A DNA stretch of 23,410 nt, taken from Equadaptatus sp045642025. GTDB taxonomy: Bacteria; Synergistota; Synergistia; Synergistales; Synergistaceae. Position 1 is the stretch's first letter. Each line of letters starts with the position of its first letter. The notes under the pieces were generated by a model that searched no databases, was not told the DNA's origin, and worked only from the letters and a program-made list of their open reading frames with translations. Location of the stretch: positions 1 through 23,410 of the forward strand of contig JAZUIB010000024.1 in NCBI GenBank assembly GCA_045642025.1. Direction: 5' to 3'. Positions 23,347-23,410 of the stretch are shown piece after piece. The position numbers and the translations under genes are program-made.

Positions 23347-23410
23347 CAAAATTTAAGGCGTCGATATCTTGTTTTTTGTTTTCCACTCTCTGCTTCAAGC
23401 TCGTCCCTGT
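23346..23410 (-). CDS. 3' end of an unidentified gene, cut by the window edge
   Basis: Twenty codons and a TGA (complement of 23346-23348) are open to the right edge. The residues are strongly charged (RDELEAESGKQK, then TRYRRLKF). A terminator beginning at the stop codon supports a real gene end. Nothing more can be said about its function from this fragment. Confidence 0.5.
   Translation of the reverse strand, partial: RDELEAESGKQKTRYRRLKF

Overview
The window reads as chromosomal DNA of a diderm, probably anaerobic, amino-acid-using bacterium. A trimeric autotransporter with a YadA-type outer-membrane anchor needs an outer membrane. The complete five-gene branched-chain amino acid ABC operon, M20 hydrolase, purine permease and moderate GC would fit Synergistota. 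That phylum call is inference from gene content; there is no rRNA marker here.

Layout. 1-5212: 5'-truncated giant trimeric autotransporter, then a strong terminator. 5363-7182: rlmN with a long basic tail, coupled to a small membrane protein. 7310-8467 (minus): ogt and alkA, a two-gene alkylation-repair operon. 8658-13313: livJ-livH-livM-livG-livF, divergent from alkA. 13421-15280: pgsA and an M20 hydrolase. 15511-16803: AzgA/PbuG-type purine permease with its own promoter. 16804-17231: no clear gene, only a terminator, a 56-codon ORF and heptamer repeats. 17232-19131 (minus): cobalamin-type radical SAM protein and an SseB-like protein. 19287-20924: acyl-CoA synthetase, divergent from sseB with back-to-back promoters. 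21097-22991 (minus): four-helix-bundle S23/Avd-family protein, TauE/SafE transporter, and a small protein with a possible winged helix. 22992-23345: promoter, heptamer repeats and a terminator. 23346-23410: the 3' end of another minus-strand gene.

The most unusual feature is a family of short-period repeats filling the spaces between genes. Octamer arrays (unit about TAGGCGTA; CTATACGC on the other strand) and heptamer arrays (CTAAGTG, or GTAGNNN/CTACNNN) sit immediately 3' of stop codons on both strands. In most cases the TAG or TAA of the first unit is itself the gene's stop codon. Four octamer copies (18517-22633) share one composite architecture: G-rich left arm, a TGTCGGAG/CTCCGACA hairpin, a conserved A/T-rich spacer and a C-rich right arm. 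All four have the same orientation, and the arms could fold into a long hairpin. One S23-family gene lies between two such elements and is bracketed by a 28-bp direct repeat.

How the genes work together: the Liv operon imports branched-chain or related amino acids; M20 hydrolase and acyl-CoA synthetase could feed catabolism, but nothing in the sequence proves a single pathway. The rest is housekeeping (RlmN, PgsA, DNA repair) and transport.
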